Assembly (NCBI RefSeq): GCF_001278845.1
Contig: NZ_CP012590.1
Location: forward strand, 3,472,001-3,536,000
DNA length: 64,000 nt
Direction of reading: 5' to 3'
From: Actinomyces sp. oral taxon 414
GTDB lineage: Bacteria; Actinomycetota; Actinomycetes; Actinomycetales; Actinomycetaceae
Shown here piece by piece: positions 17,434 to 25,841 of this stretch. A program made the translations under genes and the position numbers. The notes under the pieces were generated by a model, which was not told where the DNA came from, did no database searches, and saw only the letters and a program-made list of their open reading frames with translations. Position 1 is the stretch's first letter, and the number at the start of each line of letters is the position of its first letter.

Positions 17434-19132
17434 CCTGAGTCGTGCCAGTTTAGTGCCCCGGACCCAGATTGCTGAGGATTTGCTGTGCGGTTTCGGTGAG
17501 TTGGGGTTGGGCGGTGAGGCGGTGGCCGTTGACGTTGATGGTGACCTCTTGAAGTGGTCTGAGTTCGCGGACGAGTCGCTTGATGCTCATCCCGGTGGCC
17601 TGTTGCAGGTGGCGGGCGACGGCCAGGGAGGCCATCACGACGGTCAGGTGGGCCTCGATCGCGTCGCGGGTGCGGTGGAAGATCGGGCGGGTTCTCAGGT
17701 CGTGCTCGGGTCATGCGGAACGACTGCTCCACGTGCCACAGCTCGTGGTAGGAGGCGATCACCTCGTCGGCCCCCATGACGCCGGCGGGGATGTTGCTCA
17801 CGTAGCCCTTCAGGCCCGCCATGCGCCTGGCGCGGGCCAGTGCGGCCTCGTCGACCACCTGGTCGCCCCGGTGAGTGGCGGGCGAACCGGGTCCCCCTGG
17901 GGCGCCTCCGGCCGGCGACCACCGCCCTGGCCCTGCTCTCCTGGGCCGTGAGCGTCTTGCTGTCGCGGGCGAACCTCTTGGCGGAGTAGACCCATACGGC
18001 CCGCCACGAACCCGGATGAGTGGCGGGGTCCCACACCGGCTCATCGCGGAGGTTCTCGTCCCTCTCGGCGCAGCGGCCACCGCGTCTGGGGGTGATGGTG
18101 TCGATGATCTGCCCGTCGGCGAGGACGTCGCCGTGGAACCGGAAGTGGGCCGCCAGGTCGACGGGGGCCCTGGTCATGCGCGAACCCACGATGAAGCCCA
18201 CGCCCGCCTCATCCAGGGCCGCCAGATTGGCGGCCGACAGCATGCCGGCGTCCGCCACGACCACCAAGTGCTCGATCCCGGCCGAGCGCACGAACTCCCG
18301 GACGACCGGCACGATGGTGGTCGTTTCGGCCCTGTCGCCCTCCCAACAGCCGATCCGCAGGGGGAAGCCGCCCCGGTCCACCAGCAGACCCACGATGATC
18401 TGCGGATCGACCCTGCGCTCCTTGGCAGTCACCGACCCTGCGCAGGTCGTCCTCCTTGTCGGCCTCGAAGTACAAGGTGGTCACGCCTGCAGGCACAGGC
18501 TCAGGTCACCGCCCCCGGTGACGCGGGACAGACAGGCCGCCGCGATCCCGGCGCGCCAGTCGCGCTCGACGCAGCGGGCCAGGGACCGGAACAAGGAGCG
18601 CCTGGCCACCGGCCGGACACCGAGCTCACCGATCACGCGGGGGACCTGCTCCTTGCTGGTGGGCTCGACGCAGCGGGCCAACGCCATCTGCTTGAAGCCC
18701 TCGTCCCCGCCCACCGCCTCACCCAGCCCCAGGCGCTCGTACGCCCCGGACAACGCATCCCACAACAGGGCGCAGCGCTTGGAGTCGACCACCGCGCCCG
18801 CGACGCAGGCCCCGGCGCCCAGGGACTCAAGATCCAGGGCCGCCTGCCCCGACAGTGCGGTGATCCTGTCGCGTCCGGCCCGCACCAGAACGGCCAGCTC
18901 CGCCTCGTCATGGGCCGAGCCCAGGTGCTCCACGATCCGCCGCACCCCGTGCTCCTTGGCCACGATCTGCACGGCCGTGGCTCCCGAAGCGGTGCGCACC
19001 TTCCGGACGAACGGGCTCACACCCCCACCCTACAACCACCCATTAGTGCTCCGCACCCACCACCCCGACCGCACCACGCCAACGAAAAGCCCCCATCACG
19101 ACGCGACGTCGCCAAAACTGGCACGAGTCAGG
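17434..19132 (-). mobile_element. IS1634-family insertion sequence (decayed)
   Basis: The ends CCTGAGTCGTGCCAGTTT (left) and CCTGACTCGTGCCAGTTTT (right, read inward) form imperfect terminal inverted repeats around a minus-strand IS1634-type transposase. The element is about 1.7 kb. The 352 bp on its left is repeated immediately on its right, with both copies abutting the IS ends. Long variable target duplications are a known trait of this group (IS1549, IS1634). Confidence 0.85.
17450..19020 (-). pseudogene. IS1634-family transposase, multiple frameshifts
   Basis: The N-terminus MSPFVRKVRTASGATAVQIV and IEHLGSAHDEAEL style (here VEHLGSAHDEAELAVL) is typical of the family. The body continues in other frames: CWEGDRAETTTIVPVV with VVVADAGMLSAANLAAL (DDE region), then VSNIPAGVMGADEVIASYHELWHVEQSFRM and a C-terminus ending SNLGPGH. 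Breaks near 18485, 18440, 17900 and 17690 separate the pieces, so no full product is possible. Confidence 0.85.
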
Positions 19133-19484
19133 TCCAACGTGCAACACTCCCCGCACAGCCCGAAAAGAACCCGACCGTCCGGAAGCGCCCCCTGCCAAGA
19201 ACCCCACCCGGGAAGGTTATTCTGGGGCGTCCGAGTGGGACTGGTGGGGCTCCTGGGGCAACCCGGGGCGGGGGGCTTGTCCAAATCTGCCACAAAGGCG
19301 CCCCGGGCCGGGATAGGTCGCGGAGGAAACCGCGGAACATCAACGATTCTTCTTGCGCACCCCGACTCGATTGGGGCCTTTGTGGCAGATTTGGACACGG
19401 ACCGGGTCCGGACCGGGTCCGACTGGTCCCACGCGACCCGCGCGCCCCATCTGTCTCAGGTTCCGCTTCTCGCCGCCCCTCCCG
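19133..19484 (+). repeat. 352-bp direct repeat, right copy (long target duplication)
   Basis: Second copy of 17082-17433. It begins exactly at the right end of the IS1634-type element and differs from the left copy by only a few bases, for example GATTGGGG for GATCCGGG near 19370. Confidence 0.88.
19279..19396 (+). repeat. 118-bp MITE, copy 2
   Basis: Identical in layout to copy 1, with perfect 19-bp terminal inverted repeats (GTCCAAATCTGCCACAAAG). It exists because the surrounding 352 bp was duplicated when the IS1634-type element inserted. Confidence 0.85.
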
Positions 19485-19861
19485 GGGCCGAACATGGCGC
19501 CCCGGGAGGATCGTTCCGGGGCGCACCCGACTGCGAGGCCATCAGAACCGCGCAATCATGCGGAAACCGACGGACACACCCGGGGCGGGGGCCCGAACGA
19601 TCCTCCCAGGACGCCAGAATCGGGTCCGGGCCCTGGGCCCCGCTCGCCCCCGACCCCGCCACGGAGCGCCCGTGCAACAGATTCGGACACACCCCGCCCC
19701 ACAAGCCCCATACACCCCACTCAAACACACCCAGAATAACCTTCCCGGGAATCCGCCCCGCAGGAGACCACCCCCACCGCGCTGATCCCCCCCCGCGCCG
19801 TCACCGCCGTCACACTGGTCGGGAAAAGCTCAGCCGCGGTTCGAGCCACCGCCGTCGGAGT
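19485..19861. other. Non-coding remainder of the mobile region
   Basis: No gene is seen. It holds an inverted repeat GGGAGGATCGTTC (about 19504) / GAACGATCCTCCC (about 19596) and the right end of the IS256-type remnant. The thiamine-binding gene ends at its right edge. Confidence 0.6.
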
Positions 19862-20170
19862 TCACCCCATCGCCCGCAGCCGCTCCTCGACCCGCTCCAC
19901 CTTCGCAGTCAGCTGCCCGGTTCGTCCCGGGCGAATATCGGCCTTGAGGACGAGCGCGACCCGCGGGCTCACCTCCGCCACCGCCGCGCAGGCGGCCTTG
20001 ACCACCGCCATGCACTCATCCCACTCGCCCTCCAGGGTGGTGAACATGGAGGTCGTCTCGTTGGGCAGGCCGGAGTCGCGCACCACTCGCACCGCGCGGG
20101 CCACGGCCTCGCTGACCGAGCCGTCGGGGTCGTCGGTGGTGGCGGGGGACACGGAGAAGGCGAGGAGCAT
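19862..20170 (-). CDS. Thiamine-binding protein, MTH1187/YkoF type
   Basis: A 102-residue protein of the MTH1187 (DUF77) family, small alpha/beta proteins that bind thiamine or its pyrimidine part. MLLAFSVSPA at the N-terminus, ETTSMFTTLEGEWDECMAVVKAA in the middle and VALVLKADIRPGR near the C-terminus are characteristic. The start ATG at 20170 has TAGCCT 6 nt upstream on this strand, again a leaderless layout. It is divergent from the phosphoribosyltransferase gene. No thiamine genes are nearby. Confidence 0.85.
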   Translation of the reverse strand: MLLAFSVSPATTDDPDGSVSEAVARAVRVVRDSGLPNETTSMFTTLEGEWDECMAVVKAACAAVAEVSPRVALVLKADIRPGRTGQLTAKVERVEERLRAMG

Positions 20171-20351
20171 GCGGTCAGGCTAGCCCGTCGCCCCGCGCCA
20201 CATCCCCGGCCCGCCCGATCGACTGCGCCGTCGCCCGTCCGCGTTATCCGACGCCGTCGTTGCCGAAACTGCAACCCCTTCGAGACCTTTTCGGGGCCGG
20301 AAGGGTGCGCCCTGCCGTGTCCGGGGCCACGACGCCACTACCCTGGGCGGG

Positions 20352-20945
20352 GTGAGCGAGACGCACGGCCCTCTGTCCACCGCCCCCTCCATCGACTCCA
20401 CCGCGCCCGCCCGACCCGTCTTCGACGACGGCGCCGCCCCGCGGGCCGAATCCGACCGCGAGGAACTCACCTGGGAGTTGTTCGGCATCGCCGAGCGCGA
20501 ACTGGCCGCCCAGATCGTGGCCTCGGGATGGATGCCGGACCTCATTATCGGCATCGCCCGCGGCGGCCTCATACCCGCCGGCGCCATCGGCTACGCGATC
20601 GGCGTCAAGGCGATGGGGGCCATGAACGTCGAGTTCTACACCGGCGTCGGCCAGACGCTCGATGAGCCCGTCGTCCTGCCCCCGCTCATGGACGCCTCCG
20701 AACTGCCCGGCAAGCGGGTCCTCGTGGTCGACGACGTCGCCGACTCGGGCAAGACCCTCAAGCTGGTCATGGAGCTGCTGCGCCACCAGGGCCTGGATCT
20801 GGGCGGGGAGAAGGTGAATGTCGACGCCCGTTCCGCCGTCATCTACCGCAAGCCGCGCAGCGTCTTCGAGCCCGACTACTGCTGGCGCGTGACCGGCAAG
20901 TGGATCAACTTCCCCTGGTCGGTCCTGCCGGTCATCAGGTCCTGA
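20352..20945 (+). CDS. Phosphoribosyltransferase
   Basis: A 197-residue type I phosphoribosyltransferase. The PRPP-binding motif VLVVDDVADSGKTL and the loop LIIGIARGGLIPAGAIGYAIG are intact. The C-terminal WINFPW motif is common in xanthine- or hypoxanthine-guanine-type enzymes, so purine salvage is the most likely role, but the base cannot be assigned. An N-terminal tail of about 35 residues is extra. The GTG start has TACCCT 7 nt upstream. A long hairpin, now split by an IS5-type element, lies downstream and may have been its terminator. Confidence 0.85.
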   Translation: MSETHGPLSTAPSIDSTAPARPVFDDGAAPRAESDREELTWELFGIAERELAAQIVASGWMPDLIIGIARGGLIPAGAIGYAIGVKAMGAMNVEFYTGVGQTLDEPVVLPPLMDASELPGKRVLVVDDVADSGKTLKLVMELLRHQGLDLGGEKVNVDARSAVIYRKPRSVFEPDYCWRVTGKWINFPWSVLPVIRS

Positions 20946-21028
20946 GGGACGCGGACCGGGCAGAATCCGCACGCTGCCCGCGCGCCGCGCGCTGGCCCCT
21001 CGGCCGTCGCGAACGCGTAGGTTTCTAG

Positions 21029-22032
21029 GGCGTGTTGCGTAAGTCGGGTGGGGGCGGCGTGGCGTGCCGGGCGGGGCGAGGCCCTCGGGGTATCACGGGT
21101 GGTGTGAAATCGAATCGCGATACCGGCGAAGGCCTCGGATGACGAGTATAGACGCATCCGCCCGCCATGATCTGACCGATGCCCAGTGGGCGCTGCTCGA
21201 GCCACTGCTGCCCGCCCCTCCGGTGCGGGGCAGGCCCCGCCGCTACCCGCTGCGCGCCATGATCGACGCCGTGCGGTGGCGCACCCGGGTCGGGGCGCCC
21301 TGGCGCGACGTGCCGGCCCGCTACGGGCCCTGGTGGAGGGCGTACGCCCTGTACCGCGCCTGGCAGTTGAACGGGGTGTGGGAGCGCATCGAGGCGGCCC
21401 TGGTCGCCCGGGCCGACGCCGCCGGGAAGATCGACTGGCGGGTGTCGGTGGACTCCACCGCCGTGCGCGCCCACGTCCACGCCGCCGGGGCCCGCGGGGA
21501 CAGCGTCGAGCGCGTGGAGGGGGAGCCGGACGACCACGCCCTGGGACGGTCCCGGGGCGGATGGGGCACCAAGATCCACGCCGCCGTCGAGGCCGGCCTC
21601 GGAGTGATGTCCCTGCTGCTCACGGCCGGGCAGGCGGGGGACTGCCCCATGATGATCCCCGTGCTGGAGGCGATCAGTGTCAAACGGCCCGCCCGCGGAC
21701 GGCCCCGCACCCGCCCGGACCGGGTTCTGGCGGACAGGGCCTACTCCTCCAGGGCCAACCGGGACTGGCTGCGCGCCCACCACATCCGCGCCACGATCCC
21801 GGTCAAGGCCGACCAGGCCGCCAACCGCCGCCGACGCGGCGGCGCCGGGGGCAGACCGCCCGCCTTCGACCCCGACGTCTACAAGGACCGCAACGCCGTC
21901 GAGCGCGGCTTCAGCCGCCTCAAGCACAACCGCGGTCTGGCCACCAGGTACGACAAGCTCGCCGTCCGATACCGGACCACCACCCGCATCGCCGCCATCG
22001 ACCACTGGCTCAAACGACTTACATAACACGCC
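21029..22032 (+). mobile_element. IS5-family insertion sequence, apparently intact
   Basis: The ends GGCGTGTTGCGTAAGTCG and, inverted, GGCGTGTTATGTAAGTCG give 18-bp terminal repeats with two mismatches. CTAG flanks both sides (21025-21028 and 22033-22036), a target type used by IS5-group elements. It encloses one full-length transposase gene and is 1004 bp. Confidence 0.88.
21139..22026 (+). CDS. IS5-family transposase
   Basis: A 295-residue transposase (from MTSIDASARHDLTDAQWALL). N-terminal DUF4096-type pattern LEPLLPAPP, then RVGAPWRDVPARYGPWW; the DDE residues are in WRVSVDSTAVRAH, VLADRAYSSRANR and KDRNAVERGFSRLKHNRGLATRYDKLA. The frame is open from end to end and all catalytic motifs are present, so it is likely functional. 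The ATG at 21139 is chosen; a longer in-frame start at 21064 exists near the IS end. Confidence 0.92.
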   Translation: MTSIDASARHDLTDAQWALLEPLLPAPPVRGRPRRYPLRAMIDAVRWRTRVGAPWRDVPARYGPWWRAYALYRAWQLNGVWERIEAALVARADAAGKIDWRVSVDSTAVRAHVHAAGARGDSVERVEGEPDDHALGRSRGGWGTKIHAAVEAGLGVMSLLLTAGQAGDCPMMIPVLEAISVKRPARGRPRTRPDRVLADRAYSSRANRDWLRAHHIRATIPVKADQAANRRRRGGAGGRPPAFDPDVYKDRNAVERGFSRLKHNRGLATRYDKLAVRYRTTTRIAAIDHWLKRLT

Positions 22033-22195
22033 CTAGTCGAACGCGCAGCTGGGAGGTGCGCGTTCGACTAGAAACCTACGCGTTCGCGAAGATGGATGAC
22101 GACGCCGCGAGCCAGCCGTCACCGCCGCGAGCCAGCCGCGCGACCCGACCCGCGCAGACGACGGCGCTCCACCGGCCTCTACTAGCCTCGGGCCC

Positions 22196-22609
22196 GTGTC
22201 CACCGACGCCGCCACCCACCGTCTCGCCCGAACCGGGGCCATTGTCTGCCTGGTCGTCATTCTGCTGGCAGTCCTGTGGCCCTCGGGCGGGGACATCGCA
22301 CAGGCCAAGAGCATCCTGGGGCTGTGGTTCCTCTCCGAGGCGGACAAGGACGTGGTGCTCAACCTGGTCATGCTCGCACCGCTGACCTTCCTGGGCACAC
22401 TGGGCTGGCCGAGGGTGCCGTGGTGGACGTGGGCCCTGCTCGGCTGCGCCCTGGGCGCGAGCGCGGAGCTGACCCAGCTGCTGGTGACGGCCCTGGACCG
22501 CCGGGCCAGTTGGGCCAACGTCGGTCAGAATGCGGCCGGGTCCTGGGCCGGGGCCCTGGCCGCCCTCGCCGTCATGCGGCTGCGCGTCCGACGACGCAAC
22601 CGCCGGTGA
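22196..22609 (+). CDS. VanZ-like membrane protein
   Basis: A 137-residue membrane protein with about four helices (14-32, 49-68, 75-95 and 110-130). NLVMLAPLTFLG, ASAELTQLL, then RRASWANVGQNAAGSWAG are the conserved VanZ pattern. VanZ of the glycopeptide-resistance cluster gives low teicoplanin resistance; the role of such stand-alone homologues is unknown. The GTG start has TAGCCT 7 nt upstream (22183-22188). No van genes are nearby. Confidence 0.85.
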   Translation: MSTDAATHRLARTGAIVCLVVILLAVLWPSGGDIAQAKSILGLWFLSEADKDVVLNLVMLAPLTFLGTLGWPRVPWWTWALLGCALGASAELTQLLVTALDRRASWANVGQNAAGSWAGALAALAVMRLRVRRRNRR

Positions 22610-23026
22610 GTCCCTTGGCGGCGGTGTGATTCCCGCGGGACTACGGCGTCCCCGGGCCCGCCCGCGCCCGCGGTGACGGCCACGCGGATGGGTACTTGTC
22701 CCCGCCCGCCGGGAGCGGCCCTGCACCCACGACCTGTGGAAAACTACACATCCTGCGCGCGCCGTCCGCCGCCCCCGACACGCGGACCCGGATGCGAAGG
22801 CGTACGGGCCCGGACGGGGGCGCAGCGCATAGGCGAGGGGAGGGAGACCCGGACGGGGAGCGCACGGGGGGAGCAGGTGGGCGAAGATCCGCGCGCCCGC
22901 GCGAGCAACGGCCCCGCTCGCGCGAGCAAGGGGCCGAGGGGCCGAAGTGGCCGGGGCTGCGAACGAGAAGACCCGGAACCGCTGGATTCCAGCCGGTTCC
23001 GGGTCCGCACTCGGCGTGCCTCATCG
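22610..23026. other. Intergenic stretch, no gene seen
   Basis: GC-rich, with short repeats such as CGCGCGAGCAA(C/G)GG(C/G)CC at about 22898 and 22918. One partial DnaA-box match (TGTGGAAAA, about 22735) is present. No coding region is supported. Confidence 0.6.
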
Positions 23027-23110
23027 TGCGCGGGGGGGGACTCGAACCCCCATGATCGTAAGATCACACGGACCTGAACCGTGCGCGTCTACCAATTCCG
23101 CCACTCGCGC
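23027..23110 (-). tRNA. tRNA-Leu (anticodon CAG)
   Basis: Read on the minus strand it starts GCGCGAGTGGCGGAATTGGT, has the long variable arm of class II tRNAs (GTGATCTTACGATCAT), the anticodon loop GGTTCAGGTCC and the T arm GGGGGTTCGAGTCCCCC. The acceptor stem has one A-C mismatch. CCA is not encoded. Confidence 0.93.
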
Positions 23111-23298
23111 GGGAAGCGAGGATGACGATAGCCGCTCGGGACCTCTCGCGTCCAATCAATCCGATCCAGACGTCGGTGAGACCCGTCACCCGTCCGATCC
23201 ACCGGCTCCTCCTCCCCATCCCCCTGGTCACACCGGTTACGATGGGCCCGATGGCTCCGTACCCCCGGAGGAGCCGGTCATCCTGGGAGGTGAGGAAC

Positions 23299-23991
23299 AT
23301 GGGGTTCCTGGACAAGGTCGAGAACGTCGCCGGGCGCGCCAAGTCACGTTTCTCCAACGACGTCGAGCCCATCGAGATCGCCTCGAAGCTGCGCGAGACC
23401 ATGGACAAGCGCGCGGCCTCCTTCGCGCGCGATCGCTCAGTGGTCCCCAACGTCTTCCGCATCCACTTGGCCCCTTCGGACTTCCAGCGCGTCGTGTCCT
23501 GGAGTCAGGACGAGATGGCCCGCCAGATGGAGGAGGTCGCCACCAACCACGCCGCCGAGCAGGGCTACTCCTTCGTCGGCCCCGTCGAGGTCACCTTCGT
23601 ATCCGACGCCTCCTTGACCTCCCCGGTCGAGATCGACTCCTCCACACGCCGCGGCGCGGCCGCCCCGGCCGCGGCGGCCACCGCCTCACCGGCGCATCCG
23701 ATCCTCGACATCGACGGCCAGCGCTACCTGCTCACCGGCCCCATCACCGTCATCGGCCGCGGCAGCGAGGCGGACATCATCGTCGACGACTCGGGCGTCT
23801 CCCGCCGCCATCTGGAGATCCGCCTCATGCAGGGCCACGCCATTGCGACCGACCTCAACTCGACCAACGGCACCTTCGTCGAGGGCCACCGGGTCGACGC
23901 CGCCACCCTCATGGACGGCAACACCCTGACCGTGGGTCGCACGCGCATCATGTTCTGGGATGGCACCCAGGGAGTCGGGACGAACGGGTGA
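23299..23991 (+). CDS. fhaA: FHA-domain protein FhaA (DUF3662)
   Basis: A 230-residue protein. The N-terminal DUF3662 domain (MGFLDKVENVAGRAKS, residues 1-115) is followed by a short Ala-rich linker and a C-terminal FHA domain with GRGSEADIIVDDSGVSRRHLEI and NSTNGTFVEG, which binds phosphothreonine. In mycobacteria FhaA is a target of PknB and acts in wall synthesis with RodA and the lipid II flippase. The ATG at 23299 has GGAGGTGAGGA just upstream. An in-frame ATG at 23251 with TACGAT 7 nt before it could give a leaderless form 16 residues longer. Confidence 0.93.
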   Translation: MGFLDKVENVAGRAKSRFSNDVEPIEIASKLRETMDKRAASFARDRSVVPNVFRIHLAPSDFQRVVSWSQDEMARQMEEVATNHAAEQGYSFVGPVEVTFVSDASLTSPVEIDSSTRRGAAAPAAAATASPAHPILDIDGQRYLLTGPITVIGRGSEADIIVDDSGVSRRHLEIRLMQGHAIATDLNSTNGTFVEGHRVDAATLMDGNTLTVGRTRIMFWDGTQGVGTNG

Positions 23992-24458
23992 GCGAGCTCG
24001 CCTTCACCCTGGCTCGGATCGGGTTCCTGGTCCTGCTGTGGGTCTTCGTCCTTCTCACGCTCCGCGCCCTGCGACGCGACGTCGCCGATATGGCCACACC
24101 CGGTGCCCAGCGGCGCCCCGCCCGCACCTCCGCGCCCGGACCGGCGCGGGCGCAGTCGCACCGCCGAGGCGCCTCCCGCCTCATTATCACCGAGGGGCCC
24201 CTCGCCGGCTCCACGGTCCCACTATCGCCGACCTCCATCTCGATCGGTCGTTCCCCCTCCTGCACCCTGGTCCTGGAGGACTCCTACGCCTCCTCCCGCC
24301 ACGCCCGCATATTCCCCAAGGACGGCACCTGGTGGCTGGAGGACCTCGGTTCAACCAACGGCACGACGCTGGCGGGTCACCCCGTCCACGGAACCGTGGA
24401 GCTCTCCATGGGAGTCCCGGTCAGGATCGGCCAGACGACGCTGGAGCTGCGCCCATGA
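23988..24458 (+). CDS. fhaB: FHA-domain membrane protein FhaB (FipA)
   Basis: A 156-residue protein: one N-terminal membrane helix (about 5-25, ARIGFLVLLWVFVLLTLRAL), an Arg/Pro-rich linker, and an FHA domain (SIGRSPSCTLVLEDSYASSRHARI, then LGSTNGTTLAG). FhaB/FipA recruits phosphorylated partners during division in mycobacteria. The GTG start overlaps the fhaA stop (GTGA) and the gene overlaps pstP by ATGA, fixing its place in the operon. Confidence 0.93.
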   Translation: MSELAFTLARIGFLVLLWVFVLLTLRALRRDVADMATPGAQRRPARTSAPGPARAQSHRRGASRLIITEGPLAGSTVPLSPTSISIGRSPSCTLVLEDSYASSRHARIFPKDGTWWLEDLGSTNGTTLAGHPVHGTVELSMGVPVRIGQTTLELRP

Positions 24459-25831
24459 CAACCTCCCTCCGCTACGCCGCACGCAGCTCGGTCGGGCTCG
24501 TGCGGTCCTCGAACCAGGACTCCGGCTACGCCGGGCCGCATCTGATGGTCCTGTGCGACGGCATGGGCGGTCCCGCCGGCGGCGACATCGCCTCCGCCGT
24601 CGCCGTCGACCACCTGGTGCCGCTCGACGCCGACTCCCACCAGGCCGGCGATCTGCTCGGCCTGCTGCGCGACGCCGTCCAGGCCGCCCACGCCGACCTG
24701 GTCGCCCGCTCCTCCGCCAGTCCCGAGCTGGCGGGCCTGGGCACCACCTGCATCGCCATTATGCGATCGGGCAATAAGCTCGCCATGGTCCACGTGGGCG
24801 ACTCGCGCGCCTATCTCCTGCGCGACGGCGAGCTCACCCAGGTCACCACCGACCACACCTTCGTGGAGTATCTCGTCGAGACCGGTCGCCTCACCCGCGA
24901 GCAGGCCCGTCAGCACCCGCAGCGCTCGGTGCTGCTGCGGGTCCTGGGCGACGCCGAGGGCGAGGTCCAGCTCGACGAGTCCATCCGCGAGGCCGTCCCC
25001 GGCGACCGCTGGCTGCTGTGCTCCGACGGGCTGAGCGGCCCGGTCTCCGCGGCCACCATCGGGGAGGTCCTCGCCGGAGTGGACGACCCCGAGCTGGCTG
25101 CCGAGCAGCTCATCGACCTGGCCGAGCGCGCGGGCGGGCCCGACAACATCACCGCCGTCGTCTTCGACGTCGTCGAGGACGACCCGACCCCCCAGCGCGA
25201 CCCCCAGATCGTCGGCTCCGCCGCCATCCACCGCACCCTGCCCGCCGTCGCGTCGGCGGCGAGTCCCGGGGAGGGCTCGCCCACCACGCCCGCCGCCAAG
25301 GCCGCCGCCCTCGTGGCGGGCCTGGAGGACGCCGCGGACGCCGCGGAGGAGGCCTCCACGCCCGGGGCGGCCGAGGCCCTGGCCGACGCCGAGGAGCGCC
25401 AGCGGCGCCGACGCCGGCGCTCCATACTCGGCACGGTCCTGCTGCTCATCGCCGTCGCCGGCACCCTCATCCTCGTCTACAACTGGACGCAGTCCCAGTA
25501 CTACGTGGGCATTAGCGACGGGAAGGTCGCGATCTACCAGGGCATCCCCCAGACCTTGGGCCCGATCTCGCTCAGTCACGTCGTCGAGACCTACGACGAG
25601 CCCGCCCTCGACGAGCTCGACGAGCGCATGCGCAAGCGCCTGGAGGAGACGGTCCCGCGGATCTCCCTGAACGACGCCCGCACATACATCGAGGACACCG
25701 TCAGCGGCCAGGCCTCCACGCCCGAGGCCACCGCCACTCCGACGCCGCAGACACCACAACCGCAATCGACGAACCCGCAGCCGAGCCCCGCTCCCCGGCC
25801 GAGCGCGAGCCGGCTGCCAGAGGATGCGTGA
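24455..25831 (+). CDS. pstP: PP2C-type Ser/Thr phosphatase PstP
   Basis: A 458-residue phosphatase that reverses PknA/PknB phosphorylation. The metal-binding motifs are present: VRSSNQDS, VLCDGMGGPAGGD, MVHVGDSRAYLL, LLCSDGLSG and GGPDNITAVV. An Ala-rich linker (about 250-320) leads to a transmembrane helix (SILGTVLLLIAVAGTLILVY, about 328-348) and an extracellular part of about 110 residues with a Thr/Pro-rich tail. Start and stop overlap the neighbours. Confidence 0.95.
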   Translation: MTTSLRYAARSSVGLVRSSNQDSGYAGPHLMVLCDGMGGPAGGDIASAVAVDHLVPLDADSHQAGDLLGLLRDAVQAAHADLVARSSASPELAGLGTTCIAIMRSGNKLAMVHVGDSRAYLLRDGELTQVTTDHTFVEYLVETGRLTREQARQHPQRSVLLRVLGDAEGEVQLDESIREAVPGDRWLLCSDGLSGPVSAATIGEVLAGVDDPELAAEQLIDLAERAGGPDNITAVVFDVVEDDPTPQRDPQIVGSAAIHRTLPAVASAASPGEGSPTTPAAKAAALVAGLEDAADAAEEASTPGAAEALADAEERQRRRRRRSILGTVLLLIAVAGTLILVYNWTQSQYYVGISDGKVAIYQGIPQTLGPISLSHVVETYDEPALDELDERMRKRLEETVPRISLNDARTYIEDTVSGQASTPEATATPTPQTPQPQSTNPQPSPAPRPSASRLPEDA

Positions 25832-25841
25832 GGCACCAGTC

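Larger units (their letters stand above)
17157..19755. mobile_element. Non-autonomous element with IS256-type ends, interrupted
   Basis: CCGGGAAGGTTATTCTGGG at about 17157 is matched in inverted orientation at about 19737-19755. The same end sequence bounds the IS256-family copy at 32439-34447. After subtracting the IS1634 insertion and one 352-bp repeat, only about 545 bp of the original remain and no IS256 transposase reading is seen. It is probably a deletion derivative that carried the 118-bp MITE before being hit. Confidence 0.55.
21007..22089. terminator. 33-bp-arm perfect hairpin split by an IS
   Basis: The left arm is 21007-21028 plus 22037-22047 and the right arm is 22057-22089, with a 9-nt loop. 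If the IS (21029-22032) and one CTAG are removed, the two 33-nt arms are exact complements. Motifs include GAACGCGTAGGTTTCTAG and its complement. Position between two genes suggests a terminator or a structured intergenic element; no T-run follows. Confidence 0.7.

Noticed and set aside
17875..20665. Long plus-strand open frames across the IS1634 region
   Set aside because: They read antisense through the transposase remnants and through repeats, and their only protein-like parts come from the reverse strand.
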